From NCBI GenBank assembly GCA_003223875.1, contig QHWY01000239.1, positions 1-36,877 on the forward strand: a stretch of 36,877 nucleotides of DNA, given 5' to 3'. The position numbers and the translations under genes were made by a program. This DNA is from Acidobacteriota bacterium. GTDB taxonomy: Bacteria; Acidobacteriota; Terriglobia; 20CM-2-55-15. Below, in pieces: positions 26,104 through 34,412 of this stretch (positions within the stretch are counted from its first letter, which is position 1; each line of letters opens with the position of its first letter). The notes beneath the pieces are model-generated. The model made no database searches. It saw only the letters and a list, made by a program, of their open reading frames with translations, and was not told the origin of the DNA.

Positions 26104-26952
26104 ATGGAGTTCGGAATCTCAACGCAGATTCATCGCAGCCGATCCGTGACGGTTGATCTCCTTGAATCGATAAGGAGAGCGGGATACCACCGAATCGAGC
26201 TTTTCGCCAACAGGCCTCATTTGGACTTTCACAACCGGGCTCTCCTGCGCTCGATCGGCCGTTGGTTTACGGAGAACGGCATTCCGGCCCCTTCGCTGCA
26301 TTTGCCGTTCATCGAACATGCGGGCGACAAGATCTGGATTTCCGTCCTGGAATCCGAGCGGCGGCTTCGCGAAGCAGCGATGGACGAGATCAAGCGCGCG
26401 CTCGAATTAGCAGATCATGTTGCATTGTCCTATGTGGTGATGCACCTTGGAAATCCGAAAGACGCATTCAATCCTGTCGCGTTCGAATACGCTTACGCCG
26501 CCGTTGCTCAGATTCGCGCTTTCGCGGGTGTTGAAATCATGATCGAAAACATTCCGAACGAGATTTCGACGATCGAGCGGATCGAAGAATTCAAACGAGT
26601 ATCGGACCTCGATGGCGTTGGAATCTGCTACGATACCGGACACGGTCATCTACAAGGTATCACTGGCGGTTTTGAGCATGCGCGCACAACGCACGTCCAT
26701 GACAATCATGGCGAAAAGGACGAGCATCTCTGGCCGTACGAAGGCACGCTGATCTGGCCTGTACTTGTCGAGAAGCTTGTGCTGGCGAAGTATCAGGGCC
26801 CCTTCATCTTTGAAACTCGCGGCGACGATTTATCCAAGGGCGATGAGGTGAAGAGCCGCCTTGAAGAGCTTTGGTATGAAGCGACCCATTCCATTGAAGA
26901 ATTTCGCCTGAAATACCGGATTGGAGATCAACCAGAACCAGGCGAGGAATGA
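26104..26952 (+). CDS. TIM-barrel sugar phosphate isomerase/epimerase-like protein
   Basis: A 282-residue protein; ATG 26104 is used because upstream codons overlap the divergent gene's start region. [12 protein letters not shown] and [11 protein letters not shown] begin the barrel. The metal-site elements of the xylose isomerase-like/AP endonuclease 2 family are present: [40 protein letters not shown] and [15 protein letters not shown]. It likely isomerises or epimerises a sugar or keto compound using divalent metals. Its stop overlaps the asnS start by four bases (ATGA), so the two are translationally coupled despite no obvious functional link. Confidence 0.85.
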   Translation: MEFGISTQIHRSRSVTVDLLESIRRAGYHRIELFANRPHLDFHNRALLRSIGRWFTENGIPAPSLHLPFIEHAGDKIWISVLESERRLREAAMDEIKRALELADHVALSYVVMHLGNPKDAFNPVAFEYAYAAVAQIRAFAGVEIMIENIPNEISTIERIEEFKRVSDLDGVGICYDTGHGHLQGITGGFEHARTTHVHDNHGEKDEHLWPYEGTLIWPVLVEKLVLAKYQGPFIFETRGDDLSKGDEVKSRLEELWYEATHSIEEFRLKYRIGDQPEPGEE

Positions 26953-28253
26953 TGAAGCACACATACATTGAGGATGTCGGAAAACACGATGGCGAGGAAG
27001 TGACGCTCCGCGGATGGGTGCACAACAAGCGCTCCAGCGGCAAGATTCAGTTCGTTATCCTGAGAGACGGCACGGGTTACATTCAGGGAGTGATCGTCAA
27101 GAACGCGGTTTCCCCCCAAGTGTTCGCGGACGCCGACACCCTGACCCACGAATCGTCGATTGAACTTACCGGGAAGGTCCGTGCGGATTCCCGCGCTCCA
27201 AGTGGATTTGAGCTCGACGTGAGGGGACTCAAGATCTATCAAGAAGTCTCCAAAGACGAACCGTTCCCAATCACTCCGAAAGAACACGGCATCGAATTCC
27301 TGATGGATCACCGTCATCTTTGGATCCGCTCGACCCGCCAACGCGCGATTCTGAAAGTCCGGCACGAAATCATCAAGGCCGTTCGCGATTTCTTCGACGA
27401 CGATGGCTTCACCCTCTGCGATACTCCCGTGCTCACACCGGCGGCATGCGAAGGAACGACAACCCTGTTTGAAGTGAAATATTTTGAGGACAAAGCGTTT
27501 CTCACCCAGTCGGGACAGCTTTACAACGAGGCGACCGCCGAAGCTCTGGGAAAAGTCTATTGTTTCGGTCCAACCTTCCGCGCCGAAAAATCCAAGACGC
27601 GGCGTCACTTGACAGAGTTTTGGATGGTCGAGCCGGAAGTGGCATACGCGACGGTGGACGACATGATGGATCTAGCAGAACGCATGATCACGTTCGTCGT
27701 CCAGCGATGCCTGGTGCGGCGCAGCGAGGAACTCAAGGCTCTCGAACGCGATCTTTCCATGCTAGAGAAAGTGTCGGTCCCATTTCCTCGGATTTCTTAC
27801 GACGAAGCCGTAGCACTGCTCCAAAAGCACGGTTCGGAAATTCAGTGGGGCAGCGACTTCGGGGGCGGTGACGAGACGATCATCTCCCAACAATTCGACA
27901 AACCGGTCATGGTGCACCGATACCCTACGGCGGTAAAAGCCTTTTACATGGAACCGGATCCCGCGCGGCCCGAAGTTGCATTATGCGTGGATGTGCTGGC
28001 GCCGGAGGGATACGGCGAAATCGTCGGCGGAGGTCAACGCATTGCCAGCTATGATCTGCTCGCCCAGCGGATCAAAGAACACGACCTGCCGCGCGAAGCG
28101 TTCGAATGGTATCTGGATTTGCGGAAATTCGGATCAGTGCCGCATTCGGGCTTCGGCATGGGTATTGAGCGTGCGGTTACATGGATTTGCGGACTGGAAC
28201 ACGTGCGCGAAACCATCCCCTTCCCGCGGATGCTGTACCGACTGAATCCGTAA
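26949..28253 (+). CDS. asnS: asparaginyl-tRNA synthetase
   Basis: A 434-residue class IIb synthetase that attaches asparagine to tRNA-Asn. An OB-fold anticodon domain ([24 protein letters not shown], residues 18-41) precedes the catalytic core. Motif 2 [21 protein letters not shown] lies at about 210-230 and motif 3 [15 protein letters not shown] begins at 401. The [13 protein letters not shown] sequence distinguishes AsnRS from AspRS. The start codon lies in the ATGA overlap with the preceding gene. The length is usual for bacterial AsnRS. Confidence 0.95.
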   Translation: MMKHTYIEDVGKHDGEEVTLRGWVHNKRSSGKIQFVILRDGTGYIQGVIVKNAVSPQVFADADTLTHESSIELTGKVRADSRAPSGFELDVRGLKIYQEVSKDEPFPITPKEHGIEFLMDHRHLWIRSTRQRAILKVRHEIIKAVRDFFDDDGFTLCDTPVLTPAACEGTTTLFEVKYFEDKAFLTQSGQLYNEATAEALGKVYCFGPTFRAEKSKTRRHLTEFWMVEPEVAYATVDDMMDLAERMITFVVQRCLVRRSEELKALERDLSMLEKVSVPFPRISYDEAVALLQKHGSEIQWGSDFGGGDETIISQQFDKPVMVHRYPTAVKAFYMEPDPARPEVALCVDVLAPEGYGEIVGGGQRIASYDLLAQRIKEHDLPREAFEWYLDLRKFGSVPHSGFGMGIERAVTWICGLEHVRETIPFPRMLYRLNP

Positions 28254-28401
28254 AGGCCAGAGACCCTCACCGCCACACGTTCAACTGTTAAATGACTTGT
28301 TGTGCGATGTGTAATGTCCTTGTTTCGATTTCCAGATTACCAAATGACCAACAGAGACTATGGTGAAGATCAGCCCAAAGGGAGAGGCGTACAATTGAGG
28401 T

Positions 28402-29307
28402 ATGAAAATTTCGATCGTTGGTGTGCCGATGGATCTCGGCGCAGACCGCCGTGGAGTCGATATGGGCCCCTCCGCGTTACGTTACGCGGATTTGAACGAA
28501 AAGCTGCAATCCTTGGGCTACGAGGTGCAGGATCTTGGGGATCTTGATGTCATTATTCCGGAAACCCGGCATTTCGGCGATCCGCACGCAAAGTACCTGA
28601 GAGAAATCGCCGACGCGTGCATGCATTTAGCAAATCTCGTTCTCGAAATTCATACGAATGATCGGACCCCTATCGTGCTTGGCGGCGATCACTCGATCGC
28701 CGTTGGAACGGTCTCCGGTATGGCCGAGAGCTTCCGCCGCCAAAAACGCAAGATCGGACTCATGTGGTTTGATGCGCACGCCGATTTCAATACGCCACAA
28801 ATTTCGCCCAGCGGAAATGTTCATGGCATGCCCATGGCGGCCATCATGGGATACGGCCCTATGGAATTGACCCAGATTTTCGGCTTTGCGCCAAAAATTC
28901 AGCCGCAGCATGCGGTAATGATCGGAATTCGGGAAGTCGATCCGCAAGAACGCGAACTCGTGAAGAAATCCGGGGTGCGGGTATTTACGATGAAAGAAAT
29001 CGACCGGCGTGGCATCGGCGCGGTCATGGACGAGGCGCTCTCGATCGTCACAAAAGATACCGATGGTTTCAGCGTGACCCTTGACGCCGACTTCCTCGAC
29101 CCCTATGAATCTCCAGGAGTGGCTACTCCCGTTCGAGGCGGCGCCGACTACCGCGAAGCCCACCTGGCGATGGAAATGGTCGCGGACACAAAGAAGATGG
29201 TTTCTTTCGAAATCGCAGAAATCAATCCCATTCTGGACGTGCACAATAAGACCGCACATTTTGGGATGGAGCTGATTCTATCCGCCTTCGGGAAACAAAT
29301 TTTATAA
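28402..29307 (+). CDS. rocF: arginase
   Basis: A 301-residue ureohydrolase converting arginine to ornithine and urea. All six manganese ligands of the family are visible: H97 (GGDHS), D124, H126 and D128 (WFDAHADFNTP), D228 and D230 (TLDADFLDP), close to the classical spacing. NVHGMPMA and SPGVATPVRGG complete the arginase (rather than agmatinase) pattern. The likely ribosome site is GAGAGG or TTGAGG upstream of ATG 28402. It ends with AAGGAGG overlapping its TAA, just before a palindromic element and the radical SAM gene. Confidence 0.93.
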   Translation: MKISIVGVPMDLGADRRGVDMGPSALRYADLNEKLQSLGYEVQDLGDLDVIIPETRHFGDPHAKYLREIADACMHLANLVLEIHTNDRTPIVLGGDHSIAVGTVSGMAESFRRQKRKIGLMWFDAHADFNTPQISPSGNVHGMPMAAIMGYGPMELTQIFGFAPKIQPQHAVMIGIREVDPQERELVKKSGVRVFTMKEIDRRGIGAVMDEALSIVTKDTDGFSVTLDADFLDPYESPGVATPVRGGADYREAHLAMEMVADTKKMVSFEIAEINPILDVHNKTAHFGMELILSAFGKQIL

Positions 29308-29314
29308 GGAGGAA

Positions 29315-29359
29315 ATGAGAAAGAGATATTCCCCTCCTCGCAGAGGAGGGGAATATTAA
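29315..29359 (+). other. 14-codon ORF formed by the palindromic element
   Basis: ATG 29315 lies 2 nt after AAGGAGG and reads MRKRYSPPRRGGEY through the element hairpin to TAA 29357. The spacing to the ribosome site is too short for efficient initiation. The AAGGAGG may be a relict leader of the neighbouring gene before element insertion. Translation is doubtful. Confidence 0.25.
29331..29351. repeat. palindromic element remnant: end hairpin of family E
   Basis: The CCCCTCCTC arm, GCA loop and GAGGAGGGG arm, the same as the ends of copies A and B, stand alone here. They lie 11 nt upstream of the duplicated start codon at 29363. A second fragment resembling the right end of the element spans 29444-29497. 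Confidence 0.75.
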
Positions 29360-29443
29360 GTCATGACCACCGAAACACCTACACTCAAGGATATTCTCGA
29401 GACGTACACGCGGGAAGGCGAACTCTACCAGCGGCTGGAAAAC
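29343..29443 (+). repeat. 101-bp perfect direct repeat, copy 1 (duplicated 5' end of radical SAM gene)
   Basis: Positions 29343-29443 are identical to 29489-29589, an offset of 146 bp. The repeat begins in GAGGAGGGGAATATTAAG and includes the start codon plus 27 codons of the radical SAM gene. The 45 bp between the copies look like the right end of the family E element. Confidence 0.95.
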
Positions 29444-29512
29444 CCGTCAGCGCCTCATCACCCGGCGCATCCACCCCTTGTCTGCGAGGAGGAGGGGAAT
29501 ATTAAGTCATGA
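29363..29512 (+). pseudogene. 49-aa ORF from the duplicated 5' end of amrS
   Basis: ATG 29363 opens with the same 27 codons as the intact gene, then runs through element-like sequence (residues PSAPHHPAHPPLVCEEEGNIKS) to TGA at 29510-29512. That stop overlaps the real start codon at 29509 as ATGA. It retains a ribosome-binding-like GAGGAGGGG 11 nt upstream. It is probably a duplication by-product rather than a functional protein, but it could couple translation to the intact gene. Confidence 0.7.
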
Positions 29513-29589
29513 CCACCGAAACACCTACACTCAAGGATATTCTCGAGACGTACACGCGGGAAGGCGAACTCTACCAGCGGCTGGAAAAC
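29489..29589 (+). repeat. 101-bp perfect direct repeat, copy 2
   Basis: Second copy of the direct repeat, containing the genuine amrS start at 29509. GAGGAGGGG again lies 11 nt upstream of the ATG. Confidence 0.95.
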
Positions 29590-30567
29590 GGCAGGCTGCG
29601 ATGTTTTGCTTGCGGCCACCGCTGTGTCATTTTCGACGGACTCGACGGCATTTGTAGGGTCCGCTTTAATCGCGGCGGCAGATTGCTGGTTCCGCATGGA
29701 TATGTAGGCGCTCTCCAACTCGATCCGGTCGAGAAGAAACCGTTCTTCCATGCGCTCCCCGGCTCGCTCGCCATGAGCTTCGGCATGCTCGGCTGCGATT
29801 TCCATTGCGCCTATTGCCAGAATTGGGTGACATCGCAGACGCTGCGTGATCCGAATGCCATTGCGCCGCCTCGTCGGCTCACCCCCGAACAGTTCGTTCG
29901 GCTATCGCTCGAGCATGGAGCCCGGATCGTGACCAGCACCTACAACGAACCTCTCATCACTAGCGAGTGGGCTGTCGAAATCTTCAAGATCGCGCGCGCC
30001 GAGGGCCTGAAGACTTCGTACGTGTCCAACGGCAACGGTACGCCGGAAGTTCTCGAATACATCAAACCTTGGGTCGATCTTTATAAGGTGGATCTCAAGA
30101 GTTTTCAGGATCGAAACTACCGCAAGCTTGGCGGTTTATTGAACAATGTTCTGGATACGATCCAGCGCCTGTATGCGATGGGATTCTGGTTGGAAATCGT
30201 GACGCTCGTCATCCCAGGGTTCAACGACAGCGGGGAAGAGCTTCGCGATATCGCCGATTTCCTCGTCAAAGTGTCACCTGATATTCCCTGGCACATCACG
30301 GCATTTCATCAGGATTACAAAATGACGGATCCCGACAACACGCCCGTCGGGAGTTTGCTTCGCGCAGCAGAGATTGGGAAACGGGCGGGACTGCACTTCA
30401 TATACGCAGGCAATCTGCCAGGCCGTGTCCAGAACTGGGAAAATACCTATTGTCCAGGTTGTGGAGAGTTATTGATCGAACGCTCCGGATATCGAATCCG
30501 CGCGATGCGCGTCAAGGACGGCGCTTGCCCGAAGTGTTCGCGGCGAATTCCCGGAGTCTGGAATTAA
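29509..30567 (+). CDS. amrS: AmmeMemoRadiSam system radical SAM enzyme
   Basis: A 352-residue radical SAM protein. The iron-sulphur motif CxxxCxxC is C96-C100-C103 (GMLGCDFHCAYCQNW). N-terminal cysteines (CFACGHRCVIFDGLDGIC, residues 32-49) and a C-terminal CPGCG/CPKC pair could bind zinc or auxiliary clusters. TSTYNEPLITSEW, VSNGNGTPEVLEYI, DLYKVDLKSF and WHITAFHQDYKM are typical of AmrS/PflA-like enzymes. AmrS normally works with AmmeMemo proteins AmrA and AmrB; neither is adjacent. The last 56 bases overlap coaE on the opposite strand. Confidence 0.88.
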   Translation: MTTETPTLKDILETYTREGELYQRLENGRLRCFACGHRCVIFDGLDGICRVRFNRGGRLLVPHGYVGALQLDPVEKKPFFHALPGSLAMSFGMLGCDFHCAYCQNWVTSQTLRDPNAIAPPRRLTPEQFVRLSLEHGARIVTSTYNEPLITSEWAVEIFKIARAEGLKTSYVSNGNGTPEVLEYIKPWVDLYKVDLKSFQDRNYRKLGGLLNNVLDTIQRLYAMGFWLEIVTLVIPGFNDSGEELRDIADFLVKVSPDIPWHITAFHQDYKMTDPDNTPVGSLLRAAEIGKRAGLHFIYAGNLPGRVQNWENTYCPGCGELLIERSGYRIRAMRVKDGACPKCSRRIPGVWN

Positions 30568-31141
30568 CCTCGGCAACTTGGCTGCGCGTCTCGGCAAGAT
30601 ATCCGGAATTATCGACGACAAAATCGGCGTGTTTGGCCTTCTCTTCCAAAGGCATTTGCGATCGAATGCGCGCCTCGATTTCTTCCTTAGATAATCCGGA
30701 GCGCGCCCGCAGACGTTGTTTCTGGACTTCGGGCCGGCATGTTACGACGATGACCTTATCGTAATTTTTGTACGTTCCAACTTCGATCATCAGAGCGGCA
30801 TCGACAATGCCGATCCCGGCGGGATCCTTTGCTTCCATTTCGCTCAGCCATTCCCGCTGGCGTTGAATAACGGCAGGATGAACAAGCCCGTTCAGCTTTG
30901 AACGCGCTTGAGGATCATTGAAAACGATTTCTCCGAGAATCTTGCGGTTGATTGTCCGGTCCGAGGAGAGAATGTGTTCGCCAAAAGCTTCAACGACCGC
31001 CGAATACACCGGTTGGCCCGGCCGAAGAAGACCGTGTGTAATACGGTCCGCATCGATCAGATGGCATCCAAGCTCGATGAACATCATGCCCACCGTGCTT
31101 TTGCCGGTGGCGATGCCGCCGGTAAGCCCGACTCGCAGCAT
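30512..31141 (-). CDS. coaE: dephospho-CoA kinase
   Basis: A 209-residue kinase for the last step of coenzyme A synthesis, phosphorylating the ribose 3'-hydroxyl of dephospho-CoA. The P-loop GLTGGIATGKST is at residues 5-16, followed by IDADRITHGLLRPG, the lid region VVTCRPEVQKQRLRARSGLSKEEIEARIRSQMPLEEKAKHADFVVDNSG. The start at 31141 shares its position with the folD stop, so the two are directly adjacent. Its 3' end overlaps amrS convergently by 56 bp. Confidence 0.95.
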   Translation of the reverse strand: MLRVGLTGGIATGKSTVGMMFIELGCHLIDADRITHGLLRPGQPVYSAVVEAFGEHILSSDRTINRKILGEIVFNDPQARSKLNGLVHPAVIQRQREWLSEMEAKDPAGIGIVDAALMIEVGTYKNYDKVIVVTCRPEVQKQRLRARSGLSKEEIEARIRSQMPLEEKAKHADFVVDNSGYLAETRSQVAEVNSRLREFAANTSGKRRP

Positions 31142-32061
31142 CAGACAGCTCGCCGCGTGCGCGCCGCTTTGAGCGTATTCTTCATGAGTGTTGCGATGGT
31201 CATCGGACCAACTCCGCCCGGTACGGGCGTCATCATAGAAGCCACTTCTTTGACGCCCCGCTCGTCAACGTCGCCCACCCAGATATAACCGCGCTTCTCG
31301 AAATCTTTCCACCGGGTGGGATCATCACCAAACAATCGCTGGACCTCGGCGCGATCCGAGACCTTGTTGGTTCCAACGTCGATCACAACGGCGCCGGGTT
31401 TTACCCAGTCGCGCGTAACCATCGCCGTTTTTCCGATTGCTGCGACGACGATATCGGCTTGGCGAACGACGTCGGGCAGATTTCGCGTCTTCGAATGGCA
31501 GATCGTAACGGTGGCATTGGCGTGCATCAAGAGAATCGCTTGAGGTTTACCAACATCGTCGCTGCGGCCCAAAACGATAGCATTCGCGCCCTCGATTTTT
31601 ACACCTGATCGGCGAAGCACCTCCATCACTCCCAAAGGCGTACACGCAACCAAAGTCTCGTGTCCGAGTACGAGCGATCCCACGTTTGCGGAATGGAAGC
31701 CGTCAACATCCTTCTGCGGGTCGACGCTTTCCAGGATCGCATGCTTGTTCACATGTTTAGGGAGCGGCAGCTGAACCAGGATGCCGTCGATCGCATCGTC
31801 CTGGTTCAGCTTTCGAACCTCACATAAAAGTTGATCTGTCGATAGGGAACTGGGCATCGTCAGCTTGCGGCTATAGAACCCCAACTGTTCGCAGGTCTTG
31901 GCTTTCATATTCACGTACGCGGAAGACGCCGCGTCATCCCCAACCAATACGACAGCCAGCCCCGGCTGAATGCCGCGGTGCTTGAGGTCTTCAAGCTCGG
32001 AAGCCACTTCCCGCTTGATGTCTTCCGCGATTTTTGTCCCGTTAATGAATGTAGCAGCCAC
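31141..32061 (-). CDS. folD: methylenetetrahydrofolate dehydrogenase/cyclohydrolase
   Basis: A bifunctional enzyme of one-carbon metabolism interconverting 5,10-methylene- and 10-formyl-tetrahydrofolate. GTG 32061 gives AATFINGTKIAEDIKREV, the usual N-terminus, and 306 residues. The frame is open upstream through the palindromic element to 32289, adding 76 element-derived residues if used. Active-site elements are YVNMKAKTCEQLGF (catalytic K53), DGILVQLPLPKH and DVDGFHSANVG. The NADP-binding part is NAIVLGRSDDVGKPQAILLM, and PGGVGPMTIATLMKNT ends the signature. GAGGAGGGG of the element is 15 nt upstream of the GTG. Confidence 0.92.
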   Translation of the reverse strand: MAATFINGTKIAEDIKREVASELEDLKHRGIQPGLAVVLVGDDAASSAYVNMKAKTCEQLGFYSRKLTMPSSLSTDQLLCEVRKLNQDDAIDGILVQLPLPKHVNKHAILESVDPQKDVDGFHSANVGSLVLGHETLVACTPLGVMEVLRRSGVKIEGANAIVLGRSDDVGKPQAILLMHANATVTICHSKTRNLPDVVRQADIVVAAIGKTAMVTRDWVKPGAVVIDVGTNKVSDRAEVQRLFGDDPTRWKDFEKRGYIWVGDVDERGVKEVASMMTPVPGGVGPMTIATLMKNTLKAARTRRAV

Positions 32062-32076
32062 GTCGTGGAATTTATG

Positions 32077-32265
32077 CCCCTCCTCGCAGAGGAGGGGCGG
32101 ATGCGCCGAGCCAAGCGACAGCGCAGACGGGGTGGCGCGAAGCGCAAGCCCGATAGGGCGAAGCCTCAACAGAAGATCGGCCGAACAGTATCGCCGAGCT
32201 GACCACCCCGGCGCGCCATCTTCTATTAAGCTGTCGCGCCACCCCTCCTCTGCGAGGAGGGGAAT
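32077..32265. repeat. 189-bp palindromic element (family E) copy B
   Basis: Bounded by GAGGAGGGG/CCCCTCCTC hairpins and inverted relative to copy A (11354-11533). Shared interior features include GGTGGCGCGAAGCGCAAG and GACCACCCCGGCGCGCC. Differences from A in the open frame are whole codons (59 versus 63 residues). It occupies the region between folD and the divergent lytic transglycosylase gene. Confidence 0.85.
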
Positions 32266-32301
32266 TGTGCCTTCCCACAATTTCATCATACACTGGCTCC
32301 G

Positions 32302-34320
32302 ATGTATTTAGTCGGGACCCTGTTCGTTGCGCTATTCTCCGCTTTATTCCAATCTTCCATGGACAGGGCATTCATAGCGCTCAAGGCCAACGATTGGCCG
32401 AGCGCGTCTTCGGCGCTGGATGAGGCCTTCAGCCAGGATCCACAGACGTTCGAGGCAAACAACCTTCATTACCTGCGCGGCCGAGTTGCTGAAAACGAAA
32501 ACGACTGGCAACGCGCTGGCGAGGAGTTCAATAAGATTGCTGCGGACAATCCTCTGCATCCGCTTGCGGTATGGCACGCACTGCGAGCTTCAGTTCAGCT
32601 TCATGATGAACCGGCAGCCGCGCTGCTTTTATCGGCGTTGCCTCGGGACTTTCCAAATGAGCTCAAAATGCGGATCGCGCGCGAAGCGGGTGGACCGTTT
32701 GCTCTAAAGATTTATGAGGAAGTATCCACACGTGAAGCACGCCTAGAGCAGGCGAAGCTGCTAAACGACACCCGGTCAATGCGGGACCTGCTCCGCGAGA
32801 ATAAAGACGATGACGTCGCGCTCGAGGCGGCTCAACTGTTTGCACCGTATGTCCTCGCGCCAGCGGATGAAATGGACGTCGCCCAAGCATTCGCCGCTCA
32901 CCGTCAATTTGAGCAGGCACTGCCGCTTTTCCAAAAAGCCTCGATGGATCCAGCGTACGCTGCCGATGCGAGATATCAAACAGGTCGCGTTTACTTCCAG
33001 CTTGAGGACTACCCCTCGGCAATTGACGTCTATCGCGCCGTCGCCAGGGACTTTGAAGGAACAGATTGGCAAAGAGACGCCGAATATCAGATCGCGCTGT
33101 GTTATTGGAGGATGGCGGATTATCGAAAATCCGAAATCGCCTTCCAGGATTACATCCGCAAGTACGGATCAGCCGGAAATCAAGAAGCTGCCACACGCAA
33201 TCTGGTCGACGTCTATCGGGTGCTTGGCGAAAACCAAAAAGCTGTCGAAACCATCGACCGTGCGCTAAGAACCCGCTTGTCACCTATCATCCGGCAAGTG
33301 TTTTTATTTACGAAAGCAAAAATTCTCTACTCGCAAAACCGGCACGCCGCGGCCCTGGCGATTTTTCAGCAGCTCGGCCAGATGAGGCTTCGCTGGGCTG
33401 CCGGCGCCGCGACATTGGAAGAAGTGGAGTATTTCCAGGGCCTGTCTCAAGCGAAGCTAGGGAACAAAGCCGCGGCCGAGAGGGTCTGGCAGAAGCTGGC
33501 GCTTGATGAGTTCTCGTATTACGGACAACGCGCGGCAGAAAAACTGGGCCGCTCGAGGACCGGACAGTTAACCGGCACTTCCACGCAGGCGTGTCTGCCG
33601 GATGCGAGTCTGACGGCGGCGGCGGTTGAGGCGGACCTCGCAGGCCTAAGGCATCCCGTCCGTGCCGAGATGAGTCGTTCTTCAGACATCGTATCGGAGC
33701 TCGTCTTCCTACGCCTTTGGGATGAAGCTGCATTTTGGATCGAACGGCCGGGTGCGCGCATTCCACCGCGACCGGCAGCGGAAATTGCCTATCTTGCAGG
33801 CCGGTACAATCGTTCGATCTTCTATGCCGACCGCCTGCCGAAAACTGAATCGACATTGCCTCTCTTGTACCCGGCCGGCTATCAGCAAACGATATGTGAC
33901 GCCGCTCTCGCTCAAAATGTCGATCCGGTTTGGCTCCACGCCATCATTTGGCAAGAGAGTAAATACAACCCGAATGCGAGATCCGGCGCGGCCGCCCGCG
34001 GCCTGATGCAGTTTATTCCCGAAACCGCGCGTTCGGTCGCAGCCTCCGCCGGAATGCCGGATTTAACGATTGATATGCTCTACGATCCAGCCACGAGTAT
34101 TCAATTGGGCGCCAAGTATTGGTCGATGCTTCTGACTCAATTGAATTCGCCGGAAATGGCTTTGGCTGCTTACAACGGAGGCCCGGACAACGTTGAAAAG
34201 TGGCGGAGCAAGTCATCGGACCCCGAACTATTCGTGGCCGATATCGGATTCGCCGAGACGAAGAAATACGTGCTCTCCGTTTTTGCGGCCCGCGCCGCAT
34301 ATGCGTCATTTCTAAAATAG
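32302..34320 (+). CDS. slt: Slt-type soluble lytic murein transglycosylase with TPR domain
   Basis: A 672-residue periplasmic enzyme cleaving peptidoglycan glycan strands with formation of 1,6-anhydro ends. A signal segment (YLVGTLFVALFSALFQSS) is followed by a long superhelical TPR/U-shaped domain (WHALRASVQLHDEP, DARYQTGRVYFQLEDYPSAIDVYRAVARDF, YFQGLSQAKLGNKAAAERVWQKLA). The C-terminal SLT domain has catalytic E552 in IIWQESKYN, then GAAARGLMQFIPETARSVA and ALAAYNGGPDNVEKW. Size is close to E. coli Slt70. It is divergent from folD across the palindromic element. Confidence 0.93.
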   Translation: MYLVGTLFVALFSALFQSSMDRAFIALKANDWPSASSALDEAFSQDPQTFEANNLHYLRGRVAENENDWQRAGEEFNKIAADNPLHPLAVWHALRASVQLHDEPAAALLLSALPRDFPNELKMRIAREAGGPFALKIYEEVSTREARLEQAKLLNDTRSMRDLLRENKDDDVALEAAQLFAPYVLAPADEMDVAQAFAAHRQFEQALPLFQKASMDPAYAADARYQTGRVYFQLEDYPSAIDVYRAVARDFEGTDWQRDAEYQIALCYWRMADYRKSEIAFQDYIRKYGSAGNQEAATRNLVDVYRVLGENQKAVETIDRALRTRLSPIIRQVFLFTKAKILYSQNRHAAALAIFQQLGQMRLRWAAGAATLEEVEYFQGLSQAKLGNKAAAERVWQKLALDEFSYYGQRAAEKLGRSRTGQLTGTSTQACLPDASLTAAAVEADLAGLRHPVRAEMSRSSDIVSELVFLRLWDEAAFWIERPGARIPPRPAAEIAYLAGRYNRSIFYADRLPKTESTLPLLYPAGYQQTICDAALAQNVDPVWLHAIIWQESKYNPNARSGAAARGLMQFIPETARSVAASAGMPDLTIDMLYDPATSIQLGAKYWSMLLTQLNSPEMALAAYNGGPDNVEKWRSKSSDPELFVADIGFAETKKYVLSVFAARAAYASFLK

Positions 34321-34412
34321 CTCGTGAGCGCTAGGGGGTTCGGTATGGACCTGAGTTTGAATCAATCTTCTCGACTAAAAGATCGCAAAACGTTTTGAAG
34401 TTGGAGGCAGCC

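Noticed and set aside
28627..29259. 210-codon - strand ORF
   Set aside because: Antisense to arginase, all of whose metal ligands are intact.
29329..29500. Possible insertion sequence with target-site duplication
   Set aside because: The 101-bp repeat is far too long for a target duplication and no transposase is encoded; described as element-linked duplication instead.
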